A DNA stretch of 27,701 nucleotides from Candidatus Cloacimonadota bacterium (GTDB lineage: Bacteria > Cloacimonadota > Cloacimonadia > JGIOTU-2). The DNA lies in assembly GCA_021160355.1 (NCBI GenBank), contig JAGHCS010000266.1:1-27701 (forward strand), in the 5' to 3' direction. A program made the position numbers and the translations under genes. The notes under the pieces are model-generated. The model did not search any database. It was not told where the DNA came from and was given only the letters and a program-made list of their open reading frames with translations. Position 1 is the stretch's first letter; each line of letters opens with the position of its first letter. Shown here piece after piece: positions 6,378-14,454 of this stretch.

Positions 6378-8024
6378 ATGAAAATAAAGACGAAACACAT
6401 CTTCATCACAGGAGGAGTGGTGTCGTCTCTGGGAAAGGGAATCGCTTCTGCCTCGATTGGCTTCCTATTAAAGAAACTCGGTTACGAAGTTACTATCCAG
6501 AAATTAGATCCCTATTTGAATGTTGATCCCGGAACAATGAGTCCATTTCAACACGGTGAAGTTTTTGTCACTGATGACGGCGCAGAAACCGATCTTGATC
6601 TCGGTCACTACGAGAGATTTCTTGATATTTCTTTGAATAAGAGGAGTAATCACACAGCCGGACAGGTTTATGATACGATCATTCAAAATGAGCGCAGAGG
6701 TGTGTATCTGGGTAAAACAGTACAGGTCATTCCGCATATTACGAATGAGATAAAAAGAAGAATCACCAGTCTTGATAACAAGGCAGATATTGTGATCACT
6801 GAGATTGGCGGTACGATAGGTGACATTGAGAGTCTGCCGTTCATAGAGACAATTCGTCAATTCCGTCTGACTTATGGTGCCAAGCACTGTTTCTTCATTC
6901 ATTTGACACTTGTACCGTATATCGCAGTTGCAGGAGAATCCAAAACCAAGCCCACCCAGCATAGCGTGATAAAACTTCGAGAGATAGGTATCCAGCCCGA
7001 TATGCTCATCTGCAGAACAAGCACCCGGCTTACAAAAGAGATGATAAAAAAAATATCTCTGTTCACAAATGTATTTGATGAAAATGTGATCGAAGGGCGT
7101 GATACTTCATGCATTTATGATATTCCGATCCTGTATTATGAGCAGGGAGTGCACAACATCATATGTGATTATTTTGATATTCCAACTACTGATATCAGCT
7201 TTGATAAATTAAAAGAGTATACTGCAAAATTCACTAATCCAAGCAGAACGATTACTATCGCATTGTGTGGAAAATATGTTCGTCATCAGGACGCATATAA
7301 AAGCATTGTTGAGAGTCTCGTGCATGCTGGGGTAGATTTTTCTACAAGAGTGAATATTAAAAGTATTGACACCGATAAGCTCTTTCCAAAGGATAAAGTT
7401 GTAGATGATGAAGAGTTGCAGAATATTCTTAAGGATGTTGATGGTATCCTGATTCCCGGTGGTTTTGGAGTGCGTGGCATTGAAGGTAAGATCGAGATCG
7501 TGAATTATGCGCGCAAACATAATATCCCGTTTTTTGGTATCTGTCTGGGTATGCAATGTGCTGTGATAGAGTTTGCCCGTACAGAATTTGGATACAAAGA
7601 TGCTAATAGTGCAGAATTCGATCCGGAGACCACACATCCGGTCATTGATCTTATGCCGGATCAGAAAGATATTGAAGATATGGGCGGCACGATGCGACTT
7701 GGTGCGTATCCTTGTGTTCTGAAAAAAGATTCTCTTGCTTATTCAATTTATGACACGGATAAGATTTCCGAACGCCATAGGCACAGATATGAATTCAACA
7801 ATGAATATAGAAAAAAATTCGAGGAAAAAGGTATGATGATCTCAGGAGTATCACCGGATAACCACTTGGTTGAAATAGTAGAAATTCCAGATCATCCATT
7901 TTTTATCGGAGTGCAGTTCCATCCGGAATTCAAATCTAGATTGGAGCATTCTCACCCGATCTTTCATAATTTTATAAAAGCAGCATTAGCATATAATGCA
8001 AAACAAAAAACATCAGAATCATGA
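6378..8024 (+). CDS. pyrG: CTP synthase
   Basis: Makes CTP from UTP, ATP and glutamine in the cytosol, the last step of pyrimidine nucleotide synthesis. The 548 residues are full length. The N-terminal synthetase domain opens with TGGVVSSLGKGI (P-loop-like) and carries KLDPYLNVDPGTMSP and GGTIGDIESLPF. The C-terminal class-I glutamine amidotransferase domain has the nucleophile Cys389 in FGICLGMQ and the partners His515 and Glu517 in FHPEF. The gene overlaps kdsA by 4 nt (ATGA), which implies translational coupling. Kdo needs CTP for activation by KdsB, so pairing pyrG with kdsA makes metabolic sense; this pairing is also seen in other Gram-negative bacteria. The start codon has no ribosome site but has promoter elements just upstream. 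Confidence 0.99.
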   Translation: MKIKTKHIFITGGVVSSLGKGIASASIGFLLKKLGYEVTIQKLDPYLNVDPGTMSPFQHGEVFVTDDGAETDLDLGHYERFLDISLNKRSNHTAGQVYDTIIQNERRGVYLGKTVQVIPHITNEIKRRITSLDNKADIVITEIGGTIGDIESLPFIETIRQFRLTYGAKHCFFIHLTLVPYIAVAGESKTKPTQHSVIKLREIGIQPDMLICRTSTRLTKEMIKKISLFTNVFDENVIEGRDTSCIYDIPILYYEQGVHNIICDYFDIPTTDISFDKLKEYTAKFTNPSRTITIALCGKYVRHQDAYKSIVESLVHAGVDFSTRVNIKSIDTDKLFPKDKVVDDEELQNILKDVDGILIPGGFGVRGIEGKIEIVNYARKHNIPFFGICLGMQCAVIEFARTEFGYKDANSAEFDPETTHPVIDLMPDQKDIEDMGGTMRLGAYPCVLKKDSLAYSIYDTDKISERHRHRYEFNNEYRKKFEEKGMMISGVSPDNHLVEIVEIPDHPFFIGVQFHPEFKSRLEHSHPIFHNFIKAALAYNAKQKTSES

Positions 8025-8806
8025 GTAGTAAAAAGAAGAAATTTACAATAATTGCCGGTCCATGTGCCATCGAAGCAAAAGAAGATTGCTTCGTGATCGC
8101 AGAAACCTGCAAGTCATTATGTGAAAAGTATGATTTTCCGTATATTTTCAAGGCATCATACAAAAAAGCGAACCGTACTGCATCAAACTCATTCCGGGGT
8201 GTAGGATTAGAAAAGGGATTGAAAATCCTCGCAGAGATTAAGGAAAAATTTTCTGTACCTGTCCTGACTGATATTCATGAAACAAAGGATGTTCAACCTA
8301 CTTCCAGTGTCGTTGATATTCTTCAAATTCCCGCATTCCTCTCACGCCAGACAGAGCTTATTGAAGAAGCAGCACGAACCGGTAGGATTATCAATATCAA
8401 AAAAGCTCAATTCATGTCTGCCAATGGTGCAAAACATGCATATGACAAAGCAATAAATGCCGGAGCATCAGAAGTGTTTATTACAGAGCGGGGTACATTT
8501 TTCGGCTACAATGATCTCGTTGTTGATTTCCGTAATTTTAAACTCCTGGATTCGTGGGGTATTCCTGTAATATATGATGTGACGCACAGTCTTCAACGAC
8601 CTTCTATAGATGAAACTTCAGGGGGCAGCCCGGAATTTGTCATGACTATGGCTTCTGCAGCAATTGCAACCGGGCATTTGTCGGGCTTGTTCATAGAAAC
8701 ACATCCCGAACCATCTCGAGCAAAGAGTGATGCACGCTCGATGCTTCCATTAAATGAATTAGAAAGGGTATTACAAAAAATACGAAAATTGTTAGATTTA
8801 TCATAA
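8021..8806 (+). CDS. kdsA: 3-deoxy-8-phosphooctulonate synthase (Kdo-8-P synthase), metal-dependent type
   Basis: Condenses PEP with arabinose 5-phosphate to Kdo 8-phosphate, the first committed step of Kdo synthesis for the LPS core. The 261 residues form a single TIM barrel. Seen: AGPCAIE near the N terminus, KASYKKANR, FRGVGLEKGL, and the C-terminal ETHPEPSRAKSDA. The residue after AGP is Cys (C15), not the Asn of the E. coli enzyme. With H189, E226 and D237 it forms the complete metal-binding set, each exactly four residues further along than in the Aquifex aeolicus metalloenzyme. The product is therefore predicted to need a divalent metal. The start overlaps the pyrG stop by 4 nt and has no ribosome site of its own, so it is probably expressed by coupled translation. 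Confidence 0.98.
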   Translation: MSSKKKKFTIIAGPCAIEAKEDCFVIAETCKSLCEKYDFPYIFKASYKKANRTASNSFRGVGLEKGLKILAEIKEKFSVPVLTDIHETKDVQPTSSVVDILQIPAFLSRQTELIEEAARTGRIINIKKAQFMSANGAKHAYDKAINAGASEVFITERGTFFGYNDLVVDFRNFKLLDSWGIPVIYDVTHSLQRPSIDETSGGSPEFVMTMASAAIATGHLSGLFIETHPEPSRAKSDARSMLPLNELERVLQKIRKLLDLS

Positions 8807-8842
8807 GCCATATTTGTTCATAACTATCAAAAAATAAAAAAG

Positions 8843-8869
8843 TTGCCTTTTTTTTATTAATTTTATAAA
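8843..8869 (+). promoter_or_regulatory. Possible promoter for kdsC-lptCAB
   Basis: TTGCCT (8843-8848), a 15-nt spacer, and TATAAA (8864-8869), followed by TTGGAG (8876-8881) as a ribosome site before the kdsC ATG at 8886. The spacer is short, so this is tentative. An A/T hairpin (AAAAAAG 8836-8842 with CTTTTTT 8847-8853) overlaps it and could act as a weak terminator for pyrG-kdsA. Confidence 0.3.
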
Positions 8870-8885
8870 TTTACATTGGAGCTAC

Positions 8886-9404
8886 ATGAGATATAAATTA
8901 TTTATTTTTGACGTCGATGGAATATTTACTGATGGAGGAATGTATTATCTTGATTCAGGAGAAGCTGCGCGAAAATTCAATGTGCGCGATGGTCTTGGAA
9001 TTCGGCTTCTGCAACAGACATCATTAGTGCCGATAGTCTTGAGCGGGAAAGATACCGAGATAGTTAAACACCGCATGAAAGTTCTGAATATTCCACATGT
9101 GTATCTTGGAATTCGGGATAAACTCTCAACCGTTGAAAGCATCCTGAAGGAATTCGATGTCACTTTCAAAGAAGTAATTTTTATGGGTGATGATTGGAAT
9201 GATGTGCCCGTGCTCGAGAAAGTCGGATGTGCAATTACTGTTCCTGCGGCATCACAAGAAATCAAAGATGTGTGTGCTTATGTGACAGAAAATCATGGCG
9301 GCTCAGGAGCGGTTCGAGAAGCTGTTGAATGGATATTAAAGAAAGAGAATCTATTTGATAAGGCAGTAAAATCTTTTTTAATATATTTGCAAAAACATGA
9401 ATAA
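8886..9404 (+). CDS. kdsC: 3-deoxy-D-manno-octulosonate 8-phosphate phosphatase
   Basis: Removes the phosphate from Kdo 8-phosphate to give Kdo; a cytosolic HAD-superfamily enzyme, usually a tetramer. The 172 residues are the family size, without a cap domain. HAD motifs: FDVDGIFTDG with nucleophile D9 and acid/base D11, VLSGK with S53, and the metal-binding GDDWND (D102, D103, D106). NHGGSGAVREA near the C terminus is typical of KdsC. It follows kdsA by 79 nt and overlaps lptC by 8 nt, so Kdo synthesis is tied directly to LPS export. The first ATG is preceded by TTGGAG with a short 4-nt gap. Confidence 0.96.
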   Translation: MRYKLFIFDVDGIFTDGGMYYLDSGEAARKFNVRDGLGIRLLQQTSLVPIVLSGKDTEIVKHRMKVLNIPHVYLGIRDKLSTVESILKEFDVTFKEVIFMGDDWNDVPVLEKVGCAITVPAASQEIKDVCAYVTENHGGSGAVREAVEWILKKENLFDKAVKSFLIYLQKHE

Positions 9405-9936
9405 AATTTATCTGATAATAGTACTTGTTACCATATTTCTTTCCGCCTGTTCGGACAGCAAAGGTTCTGTCACATTCAAGGATATGGGCAAGGAGACGGT
9501 CGAGATCACCGATTCAATTATCGTGTATAGTTCATCAAAAGATATAACCCTTTGGGAATTATATGCCGAGCGATTGAAAAAATTTCCCAAAGATAATCTG
9601 ATGTATTTCAGTGATATAGAGCTCAAACTCATGAATAAAGACGGGACGCTGGCGGCGACGATCTTTGCTGACAGTGCTATAGTGAATGATGAGATGCATA
9701 CTGTGTATGCTCAAGGCAATATTGAAATTTATTCCCAGGAAGGAGATATATTCGGAGAAACAATAACCTGGGACAGAAAGAAAGAGGAAATATTTTCTGA
9801 GGATTCGGTCAAAGTGATACATCAGGGCAATGTAATACAAGGAACCAGCTTTAAAAGTGATTCCCGTTTTGAACATGTAACGCTGCACAGGGCAACCGCA
9901 GAAGGAGAAGTGGATGAATCTGAAGTGCTTTGGTAG
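9397..9936 (+). CDS. lptC: LPS export system lipoprotein LptC
   Basis: LptC sits at the inner membrane and hands LPS from the LptBFG transporter to the periplasmic LptA bridge. This 179-residue protein begins with a lipoprotein signal ending in LSAC (Cys18), so it is probably lipid-anchored; E. coli LptC instead keeps a transmembrane helix. The mature part is beta-rich and fits an OstA/LptC beta-jellyroll, with strands such as LYAERLKKF, AATIFADSAIVN and VYAQGNIEI. Sequence similarity is modest, and the call rests on the fold pattern plus the position between kdsC and the lptA/lptB genes. It overlaps kdsC by 8 nt and the next gene by 23 nt. Confidence 0.85.
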   Translation: MNKIYLIIVLVTIFLSACSDSKGSVTFKDMGKETVEITDSIIVYSSSKDITLWELYAERLKKFPKDNLMYFSDIELKLMNKDGTLAATIFADSAIVNDEMHTVYAQGNIEIYSQEGDIFGETITWDRKKEEIFSEDSVKVIHQGNVIQGTSFKSDSRFEHVTLHRATAEGEVDESEVLW

Positions 9937-11011
9937 TGTACTCGCAGTTCTCATTATGTGGTGTTCATCACTTGTGATGAGCCAGGGTAGAAATCATTAC
10001 ATACTGAAGAATGCAAATCTTGTGAAGATAGATGTCATTGAGAATGATACGATCACCACGCTAAAAGGTGAAGTTGATCTGATCTACAACGATATTGAGT
10101 TTTTTGCAGATAATGCACAGATCTTTCAGAAAGATAGAAAAGTTAAATTGTTTGGAAATGTTCGGGCAATTGATGATACACTCGAAGCCGGAGCTCAAAA
10201 AGCAATCTATTTTCATAAAGATGCCATTCTCAAACTCAATGAAGATGCATATTTTATCGAAAATTCTCAGGATACACTTCTGAAAAAAATCACTGCAGAT
10301 TTCATTGAATATCAAAAAGAAAATAAAAAAGTACACGCTCTGAATAATATTGTTGCTTCAGATTTTATTGAAAAGGTAGTGTGCACATGCGGGAAATTCA
10401 GATATGATATGGATACCGATTACGGACAAGCGCGAGAAAATCCTGTGCTTACCTTTAAGCGAGATAATGAGCTGAAAATTTATAGCAAACAGATGGAATT
10501 TTATGCAAAAGAGAAAAAGTTCACTGCAACCTATGATGTGAAAGTAGAGACGGAAGATACTCAAGCCACATCCAATTTTCTTATCTATTTCAATGATGAA
10601 CAAAAAGCAGTCATGCTCGGAAATCCGCAGTTCAAGAGTTCGCTTTCAACAGCTACTGCTGAGGAATTCCAGGTATTTTTCAAAGATGAGAAAATCAAGC
10701 AGCTTCTCCTTGTGAAAGATGCAATCATTCATTTCAAAGAAGAGGACAGTATCGGCAAAGAGAATTATCTCTATGCAGAAAAAGTGCGAATGGAGATAAA
10801 TAATGATAAGCTGACATATATGGAAGCTCATAAAGTATCCCGCAGCTTTTTTGAACAGAGAAAGGATAAAGATATTCTGGAAAATAAACTTGGAACACTT
10901 AAACTCCAGGTATTTTTTGATGAAAAAGAAAATATTCAAACGATAATAGCTGAAGATGACATAAAAGGCACGTATTCGTTTTCAAGATCAAAACAGATTA
11001 TAGAGAAGTAA
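9914..11011 (+). CDS. lptA: LptA/OstA-like periplasmic LPS-transport protein (long form)
   Basis: A secreted 365-residue protein with an N-terminal signal peptide (about residues 1-23) and OstA-type beta repeats, for example LKGEVDLIYNDIEFFADNAQ and VKLFGNVRAI. It would form the periplasmic bridge that carries LPS between membranes. It is about twice the size of E. coli LptA, with beta repeats continuing to the C terminus, so it may provide a longer bridge or resemble the N-terminal part of LptD. It has no barrel segment. A strong AAGGAG (9902-9907) 6 nt before the ATG confirms a start 23 nt inside lptC. The lptB ATG follows its stop by one base. The family call is good; the exact role (LptA alone or LptA plus part of LptD) is inferred. 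Confidence 0.82.
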   Translation: MNLKCFGSVLAVLIMWCSSLVMSQGRNHYILKNANLVKIDVIENDTITTLKGEVDLIYNDIEFFADNAQIFQKDRKVKLFGNVRAIDDTLEAGAQKAIYFHKDAILKLNEDAYFIENSQDTLLKKITADFIEYQKENKKVHALNNIVASDFIEKVVCTCGKFRYDMDTDYGQARENPVLTFKRDNELKIYSKQMEFYAKEKKFTATYDVKVETEDTQATSNFLIYFNDEQKAVMLGNPQFKSSLSTATAEEFQVFFKDEKIKQLLLVKDAIIHFKEEDSIGKENYLYAEKVRMEINNDKLTYMEAHKVSRSFFEQRKDKDILENKLGTLKLQVFFDEKENIQTIIAEDDIKGTYSFSRSKQIIEK

Positions 11012-11012
11012 T

Positions 11013-11759
11013 ATGGAACAAATGGAAAGTATAATTTGCACCCAGGACCTTGTGAAGGTCTATGGTAAGAAAAAGGTTGTAAAACAGGTTTCAATCGAGG
11101 TAAAACAAGGAGAAATCGTCGGGCTGCTAGGACCGAATGGAGCAGGTAAAACTACGACCTTTCATATGATGATAGGACTCATCAAAGCAAATGGGGGACA
11201 TGTTTTTATTGATGAAGTTGATATAACAAAAATGCCTATGTATAAACGCGCTCGTATGGGGATCAGCTATCTTTCACAGGAACCATCTGTGTTCAGCAAA
11301 CTGACCGTTAAGCAGAATGTGATGGCAATTCTGGAAACTCAGAACTATACTAAAAAAGAGAGGCAAGACATTCTTAAAGAAGCACTCGAGGAGCTTGATC
11401 TTACAAAATTATCAAACCAGAAAGCGTATTCGCTCTCTGGTGGTGAACGTCGCAAATTGGAAATAACACGCTCCTTAATTACCAGACCGAAATTTCTTTT
11501 TTTGGATGAACCTTTCTCTGGGGTTGATCCTCTCGCAGTTTCCGATATTCAGGATATCATTAAAAAATTGCAGAAAAAGAACATTGGAATCTTAATAACA
11601 GATCATAATGTGGTCGACACTTTACAAATTACAGACAGAGCCTATATTATCTACGAAGGCAGAGTTCTTCTTTCGGGTACTTCGCGGGAATTGGTAAATG
11701 ATCCTCAAGCCCGGAAAATATATTTAGGTGAAAGGTTTTTGAAATATGATTTTAATTAA
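11013..11759 (+). CDS. lptB: LPS export ABC transporter ATP-binding protein LptB
   Basis: The cytosolic ATPase that powers LPS extraction from the inner membrane through LptFG. The 248 residues contain a complete ABC set: Walker A GPNGAGKTT (40-48), Q-loop Q89, signature LSGGE (141-145), Walker B FLFLDEP with D165/E166, D-loop SGVDP and switch His198. YLSQEPSVF and GERRKLEI are typical of LptB. It starts one base after lptA, at the end of the kdsC-lptC-lptA-lptB unit. The permease genes lptF and lptG are not in the window, as is common. Two further Met codons at the N terminus leave a small uncertainty about the start. Confidence 0.97.
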   Translation: MEQMESIICTQDLVKVYGKKKVVKQVSIEVKQGEIVGLLGPNGAGKTTTFHMMIGLIKANGGHVFIDEVDITKMPMYKRARMGISYLSQEPSVFSKLTVKQNVMAILETQNYTKKERQDILKEALEELDLTKLSNQKAYSLSGGERRKLEITRSLITRPKFLFLDEPFSGVDPLAVSDIQDIIKKLQKKNIGILITDHNVVDTLQITDRAYIIYEGRVLLSGTSRELVNDPQARKIYLGERFLKYDFN

Positions 11760-11767
11760 GTTTACCT

Positions 11768-11795
11768 TTTACATTTTCCAATAAATATTTATAAT
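11768..11795 (+). promoter_or_regulatory. Promoter predicted to give a leaderless lipA mRNA
   Basis: TTTACA (11768-11773), a 16-nt spacer and a perfect TATAAT (11790-11795). The lipA ATG at 11806 is only 10 nt further on, so the mRNA would carry no more than about 4 nt before the start codon. There is no Shine-Dalgarno site in the gap. Confidence 0.55.
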
Positions 11796-11805
11796 AATAA
11801 ATTAC

Positions 11806-12681
11806 ATGAATAAATCTTTAAGGAAACCATCCTGGTTAAGAGCAGAGATGCTTGGTGCATCGAATACTGCTCATCTCACAAAAATGCTTGCGAAGTACGA
11901 GCTTCATACAGTGTGCGAAAGTGCTCGCTGTCCCAATAGGGGAGAGTGTTTTGAGAAGGGCTCTGCAGTATTCCTTATTATGGGAGACGAGTGTACTCGC
12001 AATTGCAAATTCTGTGCAATTCCCACAACCGGACATCCATTGCCGCTTGACCCCGATGAACCACGAAGAGTAGCTGAAATGTCTCAAAAACTCGGTCTGA
12101 AACATATCATTGTCACCTCTGTAACCCGTGATGATCTTGAGGATGGAGGTGCAGAACATTTCCAAAAAACTATAAAAGAGATACGAACATTACTTGGTGA
12201 GGATGTTTTTATAGAAGTTCTTACTCCGGACTTCAAAGGTAATGAAAGTGCAATTGATATCGTGGTAAAGGAAAAACCCACTATCTTCAATCATAACCTG
12301 GAAACCATTAAACGATTATACTCCATCATCAGACCTCAGGCAGATTATGAGCGATCCCTTGATCTCCTGGAACGAGTGAAAACGCAAGATCCAAAGATCA
12401 TTACAAAAACAGGCATAATGGTTGGATTGAGTGAGTCGCAGGATGAAGTATTGCAGGTGATGAAAGATGCCAGAAATGTCGGAGTAGATATGATGACAAT
12501 AGGGCAATACTTGCAGGCAACATCAAAAAATTATCATGTTCAGGAGTATATTCACCCAAAAATTTTTGAAATTTATAGAGAAGAAGGAATGAAAATGGGA
12601 TTTCTCTATATCGAATCTGGTCCCCTTGTGAGAAGTTCCTATTATTCCAAGGATTTAGCAACCATTCTACAAAAAAATTAA
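11806..12681 (+). CDS. lipA: Lipoyl synthase
   Basis: A radical-SAM enzyme that inserts two sulphurs into octanoyl groups on the E2 and GcvH subunits of 2-oxoacid dehydrogenase and glycine-cleavage complexes. The 291 residues are full length. The auxiliary cluster ligands C37, C42 and C48 (CESARCPNRGEC) and the radical-SAM cluster C63, C67, C70 (CTRNCKFC) are intact. VTSVTRDDLEDGGA and the C-terminal RSSY serine motif of the auxiliary cluster are also present. No octanoyltransferase (lipB) or lipoate ligase gene is nearby. It has its own predicted promoter immediately upstream, and hpf follows after 16 nt, so the two may be co-transcribed. Confidence 0.98.
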   Translation: MNKSLRKPSWLRAEMLGASNTAHLTKMLAKYELHTVCESARCPNRGECFEKGSAVFLIMGDECTRNCKFCAIPTTGHPLPLDPDEPRRVAEMSQKLGLKHIIVTSVTRDDLEDGGAEHFQKTIKEIRTLLGEDVFIEVLTPDFKGNESAIDIVVKEKPTIFNHNLETIKRLYSIIRPQADYERSLDLLERVKTQDPKIITKTGIMVGLSESQDEVLQVMKDARNVGVDMMTIGQYLQATSKNYHVQEYIHPKIFEIYREEGMKMGFLYIESGPLVRSSYYSKDLATILQKN

Positions 12682-12697
12682 AGCGAGGTATGTAACT

Positions 12698-13207
12698 ATG
12701 CAAATCACAATTACCGCACGTCATTTCGAGTTAACTGATCCAATCAAGGATTATGCGGATAGCGCAATGAGAGGACTTAAAAAATATTTCGATCATATAA
12801 TCGTCGCTGAGATGATATTACGGGTCGAGAAGAACAGGAATATTGCTGAGTTAAATTTATGTGTAAAAAAAGTTAATTTTGTTGCAAAAGCTCGCGAACA
12901 GGATATGTATACTGCCATCGATAGTGTGATCAGAAAAGTCGAGCGGCAGATAAAAAAGCAGGTTGGAAAGATGAAGCGGCATCATTCAAACAATAAAGTC
13001 GCGCTCAAAGAGCTTGGCAAAGTCGAAATTGCGGCTTTAAATATTATTAAGAAAACAATAAATCCCGTAGAACTTGACCTTGATAGAGCGATTGACGAGT
13101 TCAATAAAAGGGATAATAGTTTCTTCCTTTTTAGAAATACTGAATCCGATAGATATTCGATGATAAAAAAGATAGATGGCGGCTACGAGGTCATTGAAAT
13201 TCAATAA
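12698..13207 (+). CDS. hpf: Ribosome hibernation promoting factor, long form
   Basis: Binds the 30S decoding channel in stationary phase, blocking mRNA and tRNA. The 169 residues comprise an N-terminal S30AE domain (about 1-95, starting MQITITARHFELTDPIKDY) and a C-terminal segment (about 120-169) with NPVELDLDRAIDEF and YSMIKKIDGGYEVIE, which matches the dimerisation domain of long HPF proteins. Those join two 70S particles into 100S without a separate RMF. The linker is shorter than in Firmicute examples. A GAGG lies 9 nt before the ATG. In many bacteria hpf sits between lptB-rpoN and PTS genes; here hprK follows at once, so the neighbourhood is partly conserved. Confidence 0.93.
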   Translation: MQITITARHFELTDPIKDYADSAMRGLKKYFDHIIVAEMILRVEKNRNIAELNLCVKKVNFVAKAREQDMYTAIDSVIRKVERQIKKQVGKMKRHHSNNKVALKELGKVEIAALNIIKKTINPVELDLDRAIDEFNKRDNSFFLFRNTESDRYSMIKKIDGGYEVIEIQ

Positions 13208-13218
13208 ATGAGGTAATA

Positions 13219-14187
13219 ATGAAAGCATTAACTGTCGAAATGCTGTTCGAGCTAAAACAGAAAGACCTGGCTCTGACCCTTCTTTCAAAGAAAAAGGGAC
13301 TTTCAAAAGAGATCACTACGCCTGAACTTTCACGTCCGGGACTTGCTTTTGCAGGATTTACAGATACCTATGCATATGACAGAATTCAGGTGTTGGGTGA
13401 AACAGAAGTTCAATATTTGAAATCTCTCGAACCTTCAGTAAGATATGATAAGATTAAAATATTATTCTCACAGTTTGATATTCCATGCTTTGTTGTAGCT
13501 AAAGGACTTTTTCCTACAAAAGAGCTGGTTTTCCTTGCAGATGAACATAATATCCCTGTGATCCAATCACGAAGGGCTACGGTTGCTCTTTATCATGGAG
13601 TGTCGAACTTTCTGCAGGACTGGTTTGCACCTTCTAAATCCATACACGGCACTCTTGTTGACGTGTTTGGCGTGGGTATTCTCGTCACAGGGCAGAGTGG
13701 AATCGGAAAAAGCGAATGTGCTTTAGAATTGGTGTCACGAGGGCACCGGTTAATTTCTGATGATGTTGTTCATATCAAAAAGAGGATGAATATTATTATG
13801 GGGGAAGCGAATAAACAACTTGGGCATTTTATGGAGATACGGGGCATCGGACTGCTTGATATTGAAACGATGTTTGGAATCCGTTCCATCAGAATGCAAA
13901 AACGAATTGAAACCCAGGTCGAGCTTATCCCGTGGCGCCATAATATGGACTACGAAAGGATCGGCTTGAAGGATCGTTTTAACCGCATCCTCGATATAGA
14001 AATTCCCATCATATACCTTCCGGTTTCACCCGGTAAGAGTATTGCTGCTATTGTTGAAGTCATTGCTATGAACCACATGTTGAAGGTGTACGGACATAAT
14101 GCTGCCGAGGTTTTCAATGAGAAAGTTCAAAAGGAAATTGAACGCAAAAACAAAATTCGAACCTACCTTGAAACTGATAAAGAATAA
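13219..14187 (+). CDS. hprK: HPr kinase/phosphorylase
   Basis: Phosphorylates Ser46 of HPr with ATP or pyrophosphate and removes the phosphate with inorganic phosphate, setting HPr between sugar-transport and regulatory states. The 322 residues are full length: an N-terminal domain (about 1-130) and the catalytic core with H143 in HGTLVDVFG, Walker A GQSGIGKS (158-165), D181/D182 in LISDDVV and the signature MEIRGIGLLDI (about 205-215). Thus it is not the truncated proteobacterial form. Its stop is followed directly by the ptsH start codon with no gap, placing enzyme and substrate in one unit. GAGGT at 13209-13213 supports the start. Confidence 0.97.
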   Translation: MKALTVEMLFELKQKDLALTLLSKKKGLSKEITTPELSRPGLAFAGFTDTYAYDRIQVLGETEVQYLKSLEPSVRYDKIKILFSQFDIPCFVVAKGLFPTKELVFLADEHNIPVIQSRRATVALYHGVSNFLQDWFAPSKSIHGTLVDVFGVGILVTGQSGIGKSECALELVSRGHRLISDDVVHIKKRMNIIMGEANKQLGHFMEIRGIGLLDIETMFGIRSIRMQKRIETQVELIPWRHNMDYERIGLKDRFNRILDIEIPIIYLPVSPGKSIAAIVEVIAMNHMLKVYGHNAAEVFNEKVQKEIERKNKIRTYLETDKE

Positions 14188-14454
14188 ATGATCACGAAGA
14201 CCGTCACACTCATAAATAAACTTGGCATCCACGTGCGTCCTGCTTCACTGATCTCGAAGAAGGCTTCCAAATATAAGTCCAATTTTATGATACGAAAGGA
14301 TGATATGGAGATCAATGGCAAGAGTGTCATGGGCATCATGATGCTGGGAGCTGGTTTGGGTACAGAACTTGAACTGTTTTTTGATGGTGTGGACGAGCAG
14401 GAAATGATGGAAGAGATCGTGGAACTTTTCGCGGATAAATTTGGAGAAGAATAA
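14188..14454 (+). CDS. ptsH: Phosphocarrier protein HPr
   Basis: An 88-residue PTS carrier. His15 in LGIHVRPAS takes phosphate from enzyme I. Ser46 in INGKSVMGIMML is the HPr kinase target and lies at exactly the canonical position. Both sites are present, so dual control by ptsI and hprK is expected. It starts on the base after the hprK stop and overlaps ptsI by one base (TAATG), consistent with translational coupling of all three. No sugar-specific EII gene is present in the window, so its main output here may be regulatory. Confidence 0.97.
   Translation: MITKTVTLINKLGIHVRPASLISKKASKYKSNFMIRKDDMEINGKSVMGIMMLGAGLGTELELFFDGVDEQEMMEEIVELFADKFGEE

Noticed and set aside
6504..6962. A 152-codon open frame antisense to pyrG
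   Set aside because: It opposes the conserved synthetase domain of CTP synthase and its product shows no family motif; treated as a shadow frame.
8836..8853. A/T hairpin after kdsA as an intrinsic terminator
   Set aside because: The stem has only one G-C pair and would be very weak; kept only as a remark with the possible kdsC promoter.
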